A DNA stretch of 64,000 nucleotides from Zhongshania aquimaris (GCF_019312595.1 NZ_JAHWDQ010000002.1:1-64000); one strand, 5' to 3'; positions 40,321 to 49,154 are shown, counted from the first letter of the stretch. Made by a program: numbers and translations. Notes: a model not told the origin generated them from the sequence alone.

Positions 40321-40971
40321 TTACATGTCGATTGGCAAACTGTAAGAAACAACGAATTTCAAATCGTCATCGTTATCTTCATCAATCATTTGGCTGAAAG
40401 TGAAGCTAACTTTGTCGTTGTATGCATACGAAACATCGAAATGGCTGTAGTTAGAGTCTTCATTCTTGTTGTCCGTACCACCAAGTAAGAACGAGAACTT
40501 ATCTACGTCATAACCCAAGGTGTAGTAGTAATAACCAGAACCACCAGCAACGTTGTCATAGATAGTCAGGCTAACTGGACCCGCACCCAAACCTAAGATT
40601 ATTTCGCTCAGGTCACCGAAAGTATCGCCATTGTCAGCGAAACCAGCAGAAGCACCTGGGTACACGTAGTTCCAAACGCTCAGATCAATGCTGATAGGAC
40701 CTGCTTGAGTTGCGAAACCGGCGTAGTAGTCAACTTCCTGACCGTATGTATCGTCGCCACTTGAACCCCAAACACCAGCGTAAAAACCACCAGTGCTATA
40801 GGTCAGGTCGCCAGAAACAGCAGGTGAACCATCGCTAAGATCGAAGCCACGCCACAAGTACATGCTAGCAACGCTGACACTTGCACTCAGCTCTGCTGAC
40901 GCAGGGGCAGCAACCATAGTCATTGAAGCAGCTGCAACGCTTGCAGCGATTAAGGTTTTCATTGTTTTCAT
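40321..40971 (-). CDS. TorF family putative porin (Gcw_chp)
   Basis: A 216-residue outer-membrane beta-barrel candidate. ATG 40971 has GGAG 8 nt upstream and opens a signal peptide ending in APASA; a GTG at 40986 overlaps that ribosome-binding site. The mature start ELSASVSVASMYLWRGFDLSDGSPAV is the family hallmark (W-R-G near the N-terminus). Alternating polar/aromatic strands and a C-terminal VVSYSLPIDM suggest a barrel. Members recur beside glnK-amtB. Its exact substrate is unknown; uptake of a small nitrogen compound is plausible from its place at the head of the operon. Confidence 0.87.
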   Translation of the reverse strand: MKTMKTLIAASVAAASMTMVAAPASAELSASVSVASMYLWRGFDLSDGSPAVSGDLTYSTGGFYAGVWGSSGDDTYGQEVDYYAGFATQAGPISIDLSVWNYVYPGASAGFADNGDTFGDLSEIILGLGAGPVSLTIYDNVAGGSGYYYYTLGYDVDKFSFLLGGTDNKNEDSNYSHFDVSYAYNDKVSFTFSQMIDEDNDDDLKFVVSYSLPIDM

Positions 40972-41007
40972 GTTGTTAGTCTCCACTAAGGTATAAGAAA
41001 GTGATCA

Positions 41008-41023
41008 AGCACTGTCCTGCCCA
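41008..41023 (-). promoter_or_regulatory. Second, weaker sigma-54-like sequence upstream of the porin
   Basis: The minus strand reads TGGGCAGGACAGTGCT, with GG and GC separated by the required 10 nt, but the -24 block is poor. It lies 22 bp downstream of the better match and may be fortuitous. Confidence 0.35.
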
Positions 41024-41029
41024 AGCTTT

Positions 41030-41045
41030 AGCACTTTCAATGCCA
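41030..41045 (-). promoter_or_regulatory. Candidate sigma-54 promoter of porin-glnK-amtB
   Basis: The minus strand reads TGGCATTGAAAGTGCT against the consensus TGGCACGNNNNTTGCW. The GG-N10-GC spacing is exact. Transcription would start near 41,018, about 47 nt before the porin ATG. NtrC control of glnK-amtB through sigma-54 is established in enterobacteria. Confidence 0.6.
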
Positions 41046-41301
41046 ACTATGATTTTTATTTTTAAAAACAATAACTTATCGAAAACTTCAATCAATAAAT
41101 TTTATTATTCGGTTAATGAGGTATTACGAGCCCTCCTTTGTGGGTTTGAATACGCTCAAATATAGAGCACTTTTAAAAAATGTCTTATTTTTATGCATCA
41201 TAAACATGCAAATATATTATGAAAAGATGCTATTAGGAGCAGGGAGTAATCAAAACAGTTATCAACATATACAATAGAAACAGTGACTTAGGTCTTAAAT
41301 G

Positions 41302-41368
41302 GCACCACAATAGACATCTGCACCAGACCCGCCGTATCAAATTGCACCAAGTTTGATCACTCGCACCA
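41302..41368. promoter_or_regulatory. Cluster of four GCACCA half-sites
   Basis: GCACCA occurs at 41,302, 41,320, 41,344 and 41,363 in direct orientation, at 18, 24 and 19 bp spacing. GCACCA is a half of the NtrC consensus GCACC-N5-GGTGC. No full palindrome is present, so enhancer function is tentative. Confidence 0.35.
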
Positions 41369-41407
41369 TTTGCCAGCGGATACACCAACAATCCAACGAC
41401 TAAAACG

Positions 41408-41438
41408 AAAAAAGGGGCGCCGGATGGCACCCCTTTTT
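41408..41438 (-). terminator. Terminator after the glycine-rich protein gene
   Basis: AAAAAGGGG and CCCCTTTTT flank an inner GCC-GGAT-GGC hairpin. It is nearly symmetric and could work in both directions, with the minus-strand gene ending about 20 nt before. Confidence 0.88.
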
Positions 41439-41458
41439 ATTCATTCTTAGCAACCATA

Positions 41459-42358
41459 TTATTGAGCTGCAGCTGCGGCCTCCAACCTCTCTACGCGCGC
41501 GCGCAAACGTTCAATTTGACGCTGCAGTTCCAGCAAAGTCGTTGCCGGAGATTTAACATCAACTGTCTGCGCTGACGACAAAATGAGCTGATCTACCAAA
41601 ATACGCCCAGGATTGCCTGCCGAGCCAGCCGAACCAGGACTGCCCGCCAAACCACCATCACCGCCTTCAACCCATTTCCGGCCACCTGCTAAGGTCTTTC
41701 TACTGATATAGTGTCCGCCCGTGCCAACACCACCGGAACCCGCATCGCCACCATCGCCTCCCGCAGCACCTTGATTATCAATTTTTATTCGCGCAGCAAT
41801 ATCATCGCCACGACTTACTTTTGACAATACTTGATAAAGAATCGTCACGTCACCAGCACGGCCGCCCTGACCGCCGTCGCCACCATTGCCGCCCTCGCCC
41901 GCAGGAACACCATCGCAATCTTCACTTACATCTGCGCCATCGCCGCCAGCACCACCATTACCACCAACACCGCCGTTCGCTAGCACATAAAGATCACCTA
42001 GCGATTCGAGCCCAAGCTGTAATCGAATAGCGACACCGTCACCACCATCACCGCCGTCACCACCAGCTATGCCATCTGAGCATTTAGCGCCGGCACTGCT
42101 TGTACCTGCCTCACCCTCAACACCGTTGCCATCGATCACCACACCTTTACCTATATAGGCATGCCTCGCCTGCACTCGCCAATCACCAACCGCAGGCGAG
42201 AATGTGATTTTTGCGCCGTCGCCAATATGGAGGTTTTCTAGCACTAATTCTTGTTGATCTATACCGACAACATAAGTTTTGCCCGCCGGAATGGTAAGGT
42301 CGGCGGCCAGCCCCGCAAGCGGTGTCAACGCCAAGGCAAGTACAGCAAGGTGTTTCAT
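41459..42358 (-). CDS. Secreted glycine-rich repeat protein with C-terminal coiled coil
   Basis: A 299-residue protein that I do not recognise. ATG 42358 follows AAGGA and opens a signal peptide ending in GLA-A. Residues about 20-75 look like a small beta region (TIPAGKTYVVG...). Residues about 85-260 are interrupted blocks rich in GGDGG, GGNGG and GSGG triplets, alternating with hydrophobic strands such as VAIRLQLGLESLGDLYVLA. This resembles polyglycine-II helix bundles. The last 30 residues (LQRQIERLRARVERLEAA) predict a coiled coil. Two cysteines (AKCSDG, EDCDG) could form a disulfide. It lies 146 nt after urtE on the same strand and before a terminator, so it may be the last gene of the urea-transport operon. 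A surface or periplasmic role is likely. Confidence 0.75.
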   Translation of the reverse strand: MKHLAVLALALTPLAGLAADLTIPAGKTYVVGIDQQELVLENLHIGDGAKITFSPAVGDWRVQARHAYIGKGVVIDGNGVEGEAGTSSAGAKCSDGIAGGDGGDGGDGVAIRLQLGLESLGDLYVLANGGVGGNGGAGGDGADVSEDCDGVPAGEGGNGGDGGQGGRAGDVTILYQVLSKVSRGDDIAARIKIDNQGAAGGDGGDAGSGGVGTGGHYISRKTLAGGRKWVEGGDGGLAGSPGSAGSAGNPGRILVDQLILSSAQTVDVKSPATTLLELQRQIERLRARVERLEAAAAAQ

Positions 42359-42504
42359 GAGCAATGTTTCCTTAAACGGGTGGCAAAAAAACAGACAGTT
42401 GAGAAGCATAGACTGAAAAGCCGAGGATAAAACAAAAATAGGCGCTATTAGGCAAAGTGGCAATGCAGCTAGGTTTTCAACCGGCGCTAGTATAAACCTT
42501 GGAG

Positions 42505-43200
42505 TCACACGGTCATATGACGGCGTACATCTTCTTCCACCATTTCGTCACCGCGACCGGAGAGAATGACCTCGCCACGGTCCATTACCGCGTAGTTGTC
42601 TGCTAAGGCTCGCGCAAAGTCAAAATATTGCTCAACGAGCACAATGGCCATGTCACCCTGCTGACGCAAAATACTGATGACATTCTGGATATCTTTAATA
42701 ATAGAGGGCTGAATACCTTCAGTGGGTTCATCCAACACCAGCAAACGGGGCCGAGTAATTAAGGCCCGCGCAATCGCCAGCTGTTGTTGCTGACCGCCAG
42801 ATAAATCGCCACCACGTCGCTTCAACATACTTTTTAACACGGGAAACAAATCGAATATTTCTGGATTGATGTTCCGCTGACTCCGCTTTAAGGGCGCATA
42901 GCCAGTGTACAAATTTTCCTGAACTGTAAGCTGCGAAAAAACCTCTCTACCCTGCGGGACATAGGCTATACCAGCACGGGCACGATCCGCCGGCCCCATG
43001 CTGCTTATGCCTTTGTCTTCCCACATAATCGTGCCGCCACGGATCGGGTGACGACCGGTGATCGCCCGCGCCAAACTCGACTTGCCAACGCCATTACGAC
43101 CCAGTATGCAGGTAACCTTGCCCTTCTCTGCAACTACATCCACCTTTCGCAGCGCCTGGCTGGCGCCGTAATACAGATCAATTTCACTTACGACCAACAT
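42505..43200 (-). CDS. urtE: Urea ABC transporter ATP-binding subunit UrtE
   Basis: A 231-residue ABC ATPase of the branched-chain amino-acid/urea type (LivF-like). GRNGVGKSSLARAITG is the Walker A, DLSGGQQQQLAIARAL the signature and LLVLDEPTEGIQPSII the Walker B; EQYFDFARALADNYAVMDRG has the switch region. UrtE-type PTEGIQPS distinguishes it from amino-acid paralogues. ATG 43200 lies 1 nt after the urtD stop. Confidence 0.95.
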   Translation of the reverse strand: MLVVSEIDLYYGASQALRKVDVVAEKGKVTCILGRNGVGKSSLARAITGRHPIRGGTIMWEDKGISSMGPADRARAGIAYVPQGREVFSQLTVQENLYTGYAPLKRSQRNINPEIFDLFPVLKSMLKRRGGDLSGGQQQQLAIARALITRPRLLVLDEPTEGIQPSIIKDIQNVISILRQQGDMAIVLVEQYFDFARALADNYAVMDRGEVILSGRGDEMVEEDVRRHMTV

Positions 43201-43201
43201 A

Positions 43202-43981
43202 TCAGCGCCCCAAATACACTTCGATAACACGAGGATTAGCAGACACCACCTCGAGGCGGCCCTCAGCCAGAACGCTGCCCTCGTGTAATACAGTGACCTT
43301 GCTATCTAACGCCTTGATAAAATCCATGTCGTGCTCCACCACCACTACGGTGTGGTCTTTGTTTATTTCTTTTAGCAGCGCTGCTGTTTCCATGGTCTCG
43401 TGGTCGGTCATACCCGCCGCCGGTTCATCGACTAACAGCAACTCCGGCCCCTGCACAATCAACATGCCAATTTCCAACCACTGCTTTTGACCGTGGGACA
43501 AACTGCCCGCAATATCGCCGGCCTTTTCCTTAAGTCCCACCAGCTTAATCACATCATTTACCTTGTCGGTCTGCTCGCTGCTGAGCGTATGAAACAAGGC
43601 ATGTAAAACACTGCGTGTGCCCGCCAGTGCCAACTCGACGTTTTGCCACACGCTCAGCGTTTCTACCACCGTAGGCTTCTGAAACTTACGCCCAATACCG
43701 AGGTTGGCGATATCCGCCTCGTCGTATTGCGTGAGGTCGATGCTGTCGCGGAATCTAACCTGCCCGGAATCTGGTCTGGTTTTGCCGGTGATAATATCCA
43801 TCATGGTACTTTTACCCGCACCGTTGGGGCCGATAATGGCGCGCAGTTCACCTGGCGCGATATCCAGCGATAGATTATTGATCGCTTTAAAACCATCAAA
43901 ACTTTTAGTCACACCATTGAGATACAACATGCTCTGCATCTCTGCGCTGTGAAAGCCAGGGCTTTTTACCACTGCACTCAT
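43202..43981 (-). CDS. urtD: Urea ABC transporter ATP-binding subunit UrtD
   Basis: A 259-residue LivG-like ATPase. GPNGAGKSTMMDIITGKTRPDSG is Walker A, SLSHGQKQWLEIGMLI the signature (SHGQKQWLEIGM is UrtD-specific) and LLLVDEPAAGMTDHE the Walker B. It starts at ATG 43981, overlapping the urtC stop as ATGA, and ends beside urtE. It energises urea import together with UrtE. Confidence 0.96.
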   Translation of the reverse strand: MSAVVKSPGFHSAEMQSMLYLNGVTKSFDGFKAINNLSLDIAPGELRAIIGPNGAGKSTMMDIITGKTRPDSGQVRFRDSIDLTQYDEADIANLGIGRKFQKPTVVETLSVWQNVELALAGTRSVLHALFHTLSSEQTDKVNDVIKLVGLKEKAGDIAGSLSHGQKQWLEIGMLIVQGPELLLVDEPAAGMTDHETMETAALLKEINKDHTVVVVEHDMDFIKALDSKVTVLHEGSVLAEGRLEVVSANPRVIEVYLGR

Positions 43982-45138
43982 GACTTTGCTCCCTGCTCCG
44001 GTATTGACGTTGCGTTGCTTTCGGCTCGGCGTTCGCGTATCTGCGTCACGACGCCGACAATACCTTTCGGTAAATATAAAGTGCTAATAACAAACAGTGC
44101 CCCGAGCATGAACAACCACACTTCAGGGAAAGCACCGGTGAAATAGGTCTTGGCATAATTAACGGCAACCGCGCCAATTACCGCACCAAACAAGGTGCCC
44201 CGCCCACCGATAGCAACCCAAATAACAATCTCGATAGAGTTGATCGGGCCAAACTCTCCGGGGTTAATAATGCCCACCTGTGGCACGTATAACGCCCCAG
44301 CGATACCCGCAAGAATCGCCGATACCACAAAGACAAATAGCTTGTAGTGCTCAACTCGGTAACCCATAAAACGGGTGCGACTTTCCGCGTCGCGAATGGC
44401 GATCAGCACGCGACCGTATTTGCTTGTCACAATAGCGCGGCACAAAACATAGGCCCCCGCCACGCTCAATGCCGACAAGGCAAACAAGACACAACGAGTC
44501 GCATCAGACTGCAAACTAAAGCCCAAGATATCTTTAAAATCGGTCAAGCCGTTATTGCCACCAAAACCCATGTCATTACGGAAAAATGCTAGCAGCAAGG
44601 CGTACGTCATGGCCTGAGTAATAATAGACAAATACACGCCGGTAACCCGCGACCTAAATGCCAGCCAGCCAAACACAAACGCAAGTGCGGCAGGCACCAA
44701 GGCAACCATAAACATGGTAAAGAAAAAATTATCAAAGCCATACCAATACCACGGCAATTCCGTCCAATTTAGAAACACCATAAAATCTGGCAGTTCTGCG
44801 TTGCCGTAAACACCGCGCTCGCCAATCTGACGCATCAAGTGCATGCCCATGGCATAGCCACCCAAGGCAAAGAAGGCACCGTGACCCAAACTGAGAATGC
44901 CGCAATATCCCCAAACTAAATCCAAGGCTAAGGCGAGCAAGGCATAGCATAGATACTTGCCAAGTAAGACCACGACATAGGTCGGAATATGTAGAAAACT
45001 GCCAGCAGGCATAAGTAAATTACATAGCGGAACAAGTACTGTTATCACCAATAAAGCGGCAATCAAATAGCGTCCCGCTTTATCGGCCAAGAGCAATCTG
45101 CCGATGGCGCTGCGCTCGAATATTTTTGAATTTATCAT
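43978..45138 (-). CDS. urtC: Urea ABC transporter permease UrtC
   Basis: A 386-residue LivM-like permease with eight or more membrane segments. LDLVWGYCGILSLGHGAFFALGGYAMGMHLM is the family block, and the cytoplasmic coupling loop with AIRDAESRTRFMGYRVEHYKL contacts the ATPase. The IWVAIGGRGTLFGAVIGA segment near residue 320 is typical of UrtC. It is 6 nt after urtB. Confidence 0.96.
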   Translation of the reverse strand: MINSKIFERSAIGRLLLADKAGRYLIAALLVITVLVPLCNLLMPAGSFLHIPTYVVVLLGKYLCYALLALALDLVWGYCGILSLGHGAFFALGGYAMGMHLMRQIGERGVYGNAELPDFMVFLNWTELPWYWYGFDNFFFTMFMVALVPAALAFVFGWLAFRSRVTGVYLSIITQAMTYALLLAFFRNDMGFGGNNGLTDFKDILGFSLQSDATRCVLFALSALSVAGAYVLCRAIVTSKYGRVLIAIRDAESRTRFMGYRVEHYKLFVFVVSAILAGIAGALYVPQVGIINPGEFGPINSIEIVIWVAIGGRGTLFGAVIGAVAVNYAKTYFTGAFPEVWLFMLGALFVISTLYLPKGIVGVVTQIRERRAESNATSIPEQGAKS

Positions 45139-45144
45139 TGCCGA

Positions 45145-46800
45145 TTAATCCTCTACCGAACGACCTTTCAGGGCAAACAGTCCCCGCGGTCGCCACTGAA
45201 TAAACAGAATGATGAAAACCAGCACAAATATTTTTGCCAGCACCGCACCTGCAAACGGTTCCAAAAATTTATTGGCCACACCCAAACTCATCGCCGCGAA
45301 GAAGGTGCCGAATAAATTACCTACGCCGCCAAACACCACCACCATAAAGGAATCGATAATGTAGGACTGACCAAGATTGGGACCAACGTTGGTCAACTGG
45401 CTCAAGGCAACCCCGGCGATACCTGCAATACCGGAACCCAAGCCAAAGGTCAGCGCGTCTACCCAGCCCGTGCGAATCCCCATAGAATTTGCCATAGCGC
45501 GGTTTTGCGTCACCGCTCGCATTTGCAGACCCACAAAGGTTTTCTTCAACAAAAACACCAGCATTAACAACACAACAAGACTGAAAATAATGATGTATAA
45601 GCGGTTATACGTTAACGACAATGCACCGTTGATTTCCCACGAACCGCTAAGCCAACTCGGCGCGCTTACTGATTTATTCAGTGGCGAAAAAATACTTCGC
45701 ACCGCTTGTTGTAAAATTAAGCTCACACCAAAGGTGGCTAATAAAGTTTCCAACGGTCGACCGTAGAGGTGTCGAATCACCCCGCGCTCGATCACTATAC
45801 CGACCAGGCCCGACACCAAAAATGCAGCGGGTATGGCTACCACAATGGAATAATCAATGTAATTTGGCATCAGCAACTGAATGACGTATGTCGTATACGC
45901 GCCCAGCATCATCATTTCGCCGTGAGCCATATTGATCACGCCCATGACCCCAAAGGTGATGGCCAGCCCCACGGCTGTGAGGAGTAATACCGATCCTAAA
46001 CTTAATCCGAAAAAAACATTTTCTACTAATTTGTACATCTCTGCCTCACCGCGCATTTCACTTAGCACTGCCGCGGCTGACTCTCTAACCAAGTCATCTT
46101 GTTCTAAATAATTTCCTTCGCTGTCTTTCAGTTGCATTGCGGCCAAAATCGACATCGCATCGCTATCCAGGGTGCCTCGGAAAGCTTCGATTGCGTCTAG
46201 GCGCAATACTTGTTCTTCAGAATTCAGGTTAATCATCGCGGTCGCGATATTAAGAGACGCTAACACTTTTTCGTTAACCTCCACCGCTTTTGCACGTTCA
46301 ATCGCATATAGAAATTCTGGCGATGGGCTTCGTATCAAATCCTTGGCCGCACTCAAGCGCACAAAAACATCTTCGCTGCGCAGTGACAACTCGGCTAACA
46401 CGCCACGCAATACCGTGCGCAGTTCATTATTAATACTAATTTTCCTGACTTTTCTGCTGCCAATAACACCCAGGTTTTCGCCATCAATAACAGATGTAAT
46501 CTGATAACCATCTGGGTGGCTGAAGGCATATACCAGCTGCTCGTCGGCTTTGGTGTAATACAAGTCGCCATCCTGCAATGCACTTAGTACTTTTGCACGC
46601 TGAGGAAAGTTGGAATTGGCGATAAGATTAATGAGATTTTTTTTGTCTGACGTCGAGCGTGCCGATATCAATTCATTGAGTAACAGCGCGTTATCCGCTG
46701 CGACTTCACTCTTTACTGGTGTAATTTGTTCCGCTTGCACTACCTGAGCAACAAAAAGTGCGAGTACGACAAATACACGAAAAACGTGGCTGAGTTTCAT
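45145..46800 (-). CDS. urtB: Urea ABC transporter permease UrtB
   Basis: A 551-residue protein: a signal peptide, an N-terminal helical domain of about 240 residues peculiar to UrtB, then a LivH-like permease with about eight membrane helices. GVMGVINMAHGEMMMLGAYTTYV and the loop MRAVTQNRAMANSMGIRTGWVDALTF identify the permease. VFGGVGNLFGTFFAAMSLG is near the C-terminus. ATG 46800 gives the signal peptide; a frame extension to 46812 exists. It follows urtA after a gap with an attenuator-like hairpin. Confidence 0.95.
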   Translation of the reverse strand: MKLSHVFRVFVVLALFVAQVVQAEQITPVKSEVAADNALLLNELISARSTSDKKNLINLIANSNFPQRAKVLSALQDGDLYYTKADEQLVYAFSHPDGYQITSVIDGENLGVIGSRKVRKISINNELRTVLRGVLAELSLRSEDVFVRLSAAKDLIRSPSPEFLYAIERAKAVEVNEKVLASLNIATAMINLNSEEQVLRLDAIEAFRGTLDSDAMSILAAMQLKDSEGNYLEQDDLVRESAAAVLSEMRGEAEMYKLVENVFFGLSLGSVLLLTAVGLAITFGVMGVINMAHGEMMMLGAYTTYVIQLLMPNYIDYSIVVAIPAAFLVSGLVGIVIERGVIRHLYGRPLETLLATFGVSLILQQAVRSIFSPLNKSVSAPSWLSGSWEINGALSLTYNRLYIIIFSLVVLLMLVFLLKKTFVGLQMRAVTQNRAMANSMGIRTGWVDALTFGLGSGIAGIAGVALSQLTNVGPNLGQSYIIDSFMVVVFGGVGNLFGTFFAAMSLGVANKFLEPFAGAVLAKIFVLVFIILFIQWRPRGLFALKGRSVED

Positions 46801-46858
46801 GGAAACATCCATTGACGATCAAGGCCCCGACGCCTTTCAGCGGCGGGGCAACGTTGAT

Positions 46859-46886
46859 AAAAGCACCTCGATATAAGTGCTTTTTA
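46859..46886 (-). promoter_or_regulatory. Hairpin between urtA and urtB
   Basis: On the minus strand AAAAAGCAC and GTGCTTTT can pair around an AT-rich loop just after the urtA stop. Binding-protein genes often have such stems, which raise their expression over the permease genes. Confidence 0.5.
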
Positions 46887-46891
46887 CTGGA

Positions 46892-48208
46892 CTAGTAGTT
46901 TTGACCTGAACACTTTTTAGTTTCAGTGTTGTAGTTACCGCACATGATTTTTGGATCTTGCCAATCCGCAATCAGCTTGGCACTTTCAGGCAGGAAGTCA
47001 GTCCAAGCATCGCCAGGTACGGCACCTTCAGTTTGCCAAACAATATCAAACTGGCCATTTTCCTGAATCTCGCCAATCAGCACTGGCTTAGTCAGGTGGT
47101 GATTTGGCAGCATCGTTGCAACGCCACCAGTTAAGTTAGGAACGCTTATACCGATCAATGCAGCAGATACTTTATCTACATCTGTCGTTTTCGCTTTCTC
47201 TACCGCTTTTACCCACATATTAAAGCCGATGTAAGTCGCTTCCATTGGGTCATTCGTCACACGCTTGTCGTCACCGATATACGCAATCCACTTGTCGATG
47301 AACTCATCATTAACTTCAGCATCTGCGCTCATAAAGTAATTCCACGCCGCGAGGTGACCAACGAGCGGGCCAGTATCAAAACCACTTAGCTCTTCTTCAC
47401 CAACAGAGAATGCCACAACAGGAATATCTTCAGCAGACATACCCTGGTTAGCCAGCTCTTTGTAGAAAGGTACATTGGCATCACCATTAATGGTTGAAAC
47501 CACGGCGGTTTTCTTACCTTGTGACCCAAACTTCTTAATATCAGACACAATCGTCTGCCAATCAGAATGACCGAACGGCGTGTAATTGATCATGATATCT
47601 TTTTCAGCAACGCCTTTGCTTTTCAGGTAAGACTCAAGAATTTTGTTGGTAGTACGAGGGTAAACATAGTCCGTGCCCGCCAGTACCCAGCGCTTAACTG
47701 AGCCGCCGGCTTCGCTCATTAAATAATCTACGGCGGGAATAGCTTGTTGGTTGGGTGCAGCCCCAGTATAGAAAACGTTTTTAGAGGATTCTTCACCTTC
47801 ATACTGAACTGGGTAAAACATCAAACCGTTTAATTCTTCAATAACGGGCAATACCGATTTACGCGAAACCGACGTCCAGCAACCAAAGATGACATCGACC
47901 TTATCCTTGTCTAGCAACTCTTTGGCTTTCTCTGCGAACAAGGGCCAATTAGATGCGGGGTCTACAACAACTGCTTCTAATTTCTTACCTAAAATACCAC
48001 CTTTTTTGTTTTGATCTTCAATCAGCATCAACACCGTATCTTTTAGTGTTGTCTCACTGATGGCCATTGTCCCGGAAAGGGAATGTAGTACGCCGACTTT
48101 AATCGTGTCTGCGGCTTGTGCAATCGAGGCGCTTAACGACAGCGTCGCGGCGGCCAACACAATACTGCTGTGTTTAGCGAAAGCCTTTATAGATTTAGGA
48201 CTCTTCAT
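46892..48208 (-). CDS. urtA: Urea ABC transporter substrate-binding protein UrtA
   Basis: A 438-residue periplasmic binding protein. ATG 48208 has GGAG 7 nt upstream; an in-frame ATG at 48220 overlaps that site. The signal peptide ends near IAQAADT. IKVGVLHSLSGTMAISETTLKD is the mature N-terminus; FGCWTSVSRKSVLPV, LFYPVQYEGEE-like segment and VAFSVGEEELSG follow. A late CGNYNTETKKCSGQNY tail has two cysteines. These features match UrtA (FmdD-related) rather than amide-binding AmiC. Confidence 0.96.
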   Translation of the reverse strand: MKSPKSIKAFAKHSSIVLAAATLSLSASIAQAADTIKVGVLHSLSGTMAISETTLKDTVLMLIEDQNKKGGILGKKLEAVVVDPASNWPLFAEKAKELLDKDKVDVIFGCWTSVSRKSVLPVIEELNGLMFYPVQYEGEESSKNVFYTGAAPNQQAIPAVDYLMSEAGGSVKRWVLAGTDYVYPRTTNKILESYLKSKGVAEKDIMINYTPFGHSDWQTIVSDIKKFGSQGKKTAVVSTINGDANVPFYKELANQGMSAEDIPVVAFSVGEEELSGFDTGPLVGHLAAWNYFMSADAEVNDEFIDKWIAYIGDDKRVTNDPMEATYIGFNMWVKAVEKAKTTDVDKVSAALIGISVPNLTGGVATMLPNHHLTKPVLIGEIQENGQFDIVWQTEGAVPGDAWTDFLPESAKLIADWQDPKIMCGNYNTETKKCSGQNY

Positions 48209-48291
48209 GCTTAGCTCCATACTCTTTTTTGTATATATCATTAATCTGCGCTATGCGATTAATGAACCCTGGCAAAACTCCCACCACTATC

Positions 48292-48307
48292 TGCAGAATT
48301 AGTGCCA
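48292..48307 (-). promoter_or_regulatory. Sigma-54 promoter of the urt operon
   Basis: The minus strand reads TGGCACTAATTCTGCA. The -24 block TGGCAC is perfect, TGCA matches the -12 block, and GG-N10-GC spacing is exact. Transcription should start near 48,281, about 70 nt before the urtA ATG. Confidence 0.78.
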
Positions 48308-48448
48308 ACCACCGAGCGGATATATAAAACCGATTTAAAAACACGGCATAGAAAGGGATAAGACTACGCAGTCAATGCGCGCTAAGAATAAGAACTGAAC
48401 ACCGAGGAAGCATAAGGCCCAGCGATCTTTCTGAAGAAGTGCAGTCGC

Positions 48449-48467
48449 GCGCACACTATTTGTGCGC
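48449..48467. promoter_or_regulatory. NtrC-type enhancer palindrome upstream of urtA
   Basis: GCGCACACTATTTGTGCGC has seven-base arms and contains GCAC-N7-GTGC, the spacing of the NtrC consensus. It is centred about 175-180 bp upstream of the predicted start. It lacks a following T-run, so it is not an intrinsic terminator of the urease operon that ends at 48,494. Confidence 0.6.
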
Positions 48468-48493
48468 CCGCACCAAAATAAACTTATTGCAAC

Positions 48494-49111
48494 TTAATGC
48501 GATAGCAGCAAAAAGACACCAAAGCTGGTCGCGAAAACGCCGAGAGCTGACTGAAGAGAAAATTGCAAAGCGTGGTGATAACGCCCAGCCGCCGACAAGC
48601 CGCTACGTAGCGCCGCACCAACGCCCGCCATCGCTAATATTAAGCCCGCATTAAACACCAAAATATGCAGCATTCCTAAAGTCGGGCTTGCCATACCTGC
48701 GGCTGGAATGACCGCCAACAAGGGTGCCGAACCTGCACTACCGTGGACCAAACCAACTAAAATAGCATTGTAGCTACGCGGCTGAGCTTCCGCTTGGTGT
48801 TGATGTTGTCTCCACAAATGCGCAAACGTCATCGCACCAATCACAATCAACATCCACGCAACAGCGGCTTCTGCCATTGCACTAAACTGGGTTGGAATTG
48901 CCGCACCGGCAAGTAGTACCAAGCTCGCTACCGCAATCACTGCCAAGCCATGTCCAAACCCCCAGTGCAGGGCAAAATGAAAACTATAACGGCCGCCATT
49001 CTGACCGCTAATACCACTCACCGCGGCGATGTGATCCGCGTCAAACGCGTGTATCACACCAGCAGAAAACCCGAGTAGTAAAATACTTAACAAAGGTGCT
49101 ACTTCCATCAT
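48494..49111 (-). CDS. UreH/NicO-type nickel permease
   Basis: A 205-residue membrane protein with six hydrophobic segments. The first contains HAFDADHIAAVSG, the His-x4-Asp-His metal signature shared with NiCoT and UreH transporters, and SFHFALHWGFGHGLAVIAVASL carries the paired histidines of the second. A His-rich loop (LWRQHQHQAEA) lies between TM3 and TM4. It is the last gene of the urease operon and probably supplies Ni2+ for the urease metallocentre. Confidence 0.88.
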   Translation of the reverse strand: MMEVAPLLSILLLGFSAGVIHAFDADHIAAVSGISGQNGGRYSFHFALHWGFGHGLAVIAVASLVLLAGAAIPTQFSAMAEAAVAWMLIVIGAMTFAHLWRQHQHQAEAQPRSYNAILVGLVHGSAGSAPLLAVIPAAGMASPTLGMLHILVFNAGLILAMAGVGAALRSGLSAAGRYHHALQFSLQSALGVFATSFGVFLLLSH

Positions 49112-49154
49112 TTAGTATTACTCCCTGCCAGCGCATTGTTCATATTCTTGTCAC

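Larger units (their letters stand above)
40972..41407. other. Regulatory intergenic region upstream of the porin operon
   Basis: An AT-rich leader with two sigma-54-like sequences close to the porin start and four GCACCA hexamers 300-400 bp upstream. The 65-codon minus-strand frame here covers the hexamers and lacks coding support. No gene is called. Confidence 0.7.

Noticed and set aside
41233-41430. 65-codon minus-strand frame upstream of the porin
   Set aside because: It runs through the terminator and the GCACCA cluster and shows no coding features.
48449-48467. Palindrome after the urease operon as an intrinsic terminator
   Set aside because: The stem is good but neither strand has a following T-run; the NtrC spacing explains it better.
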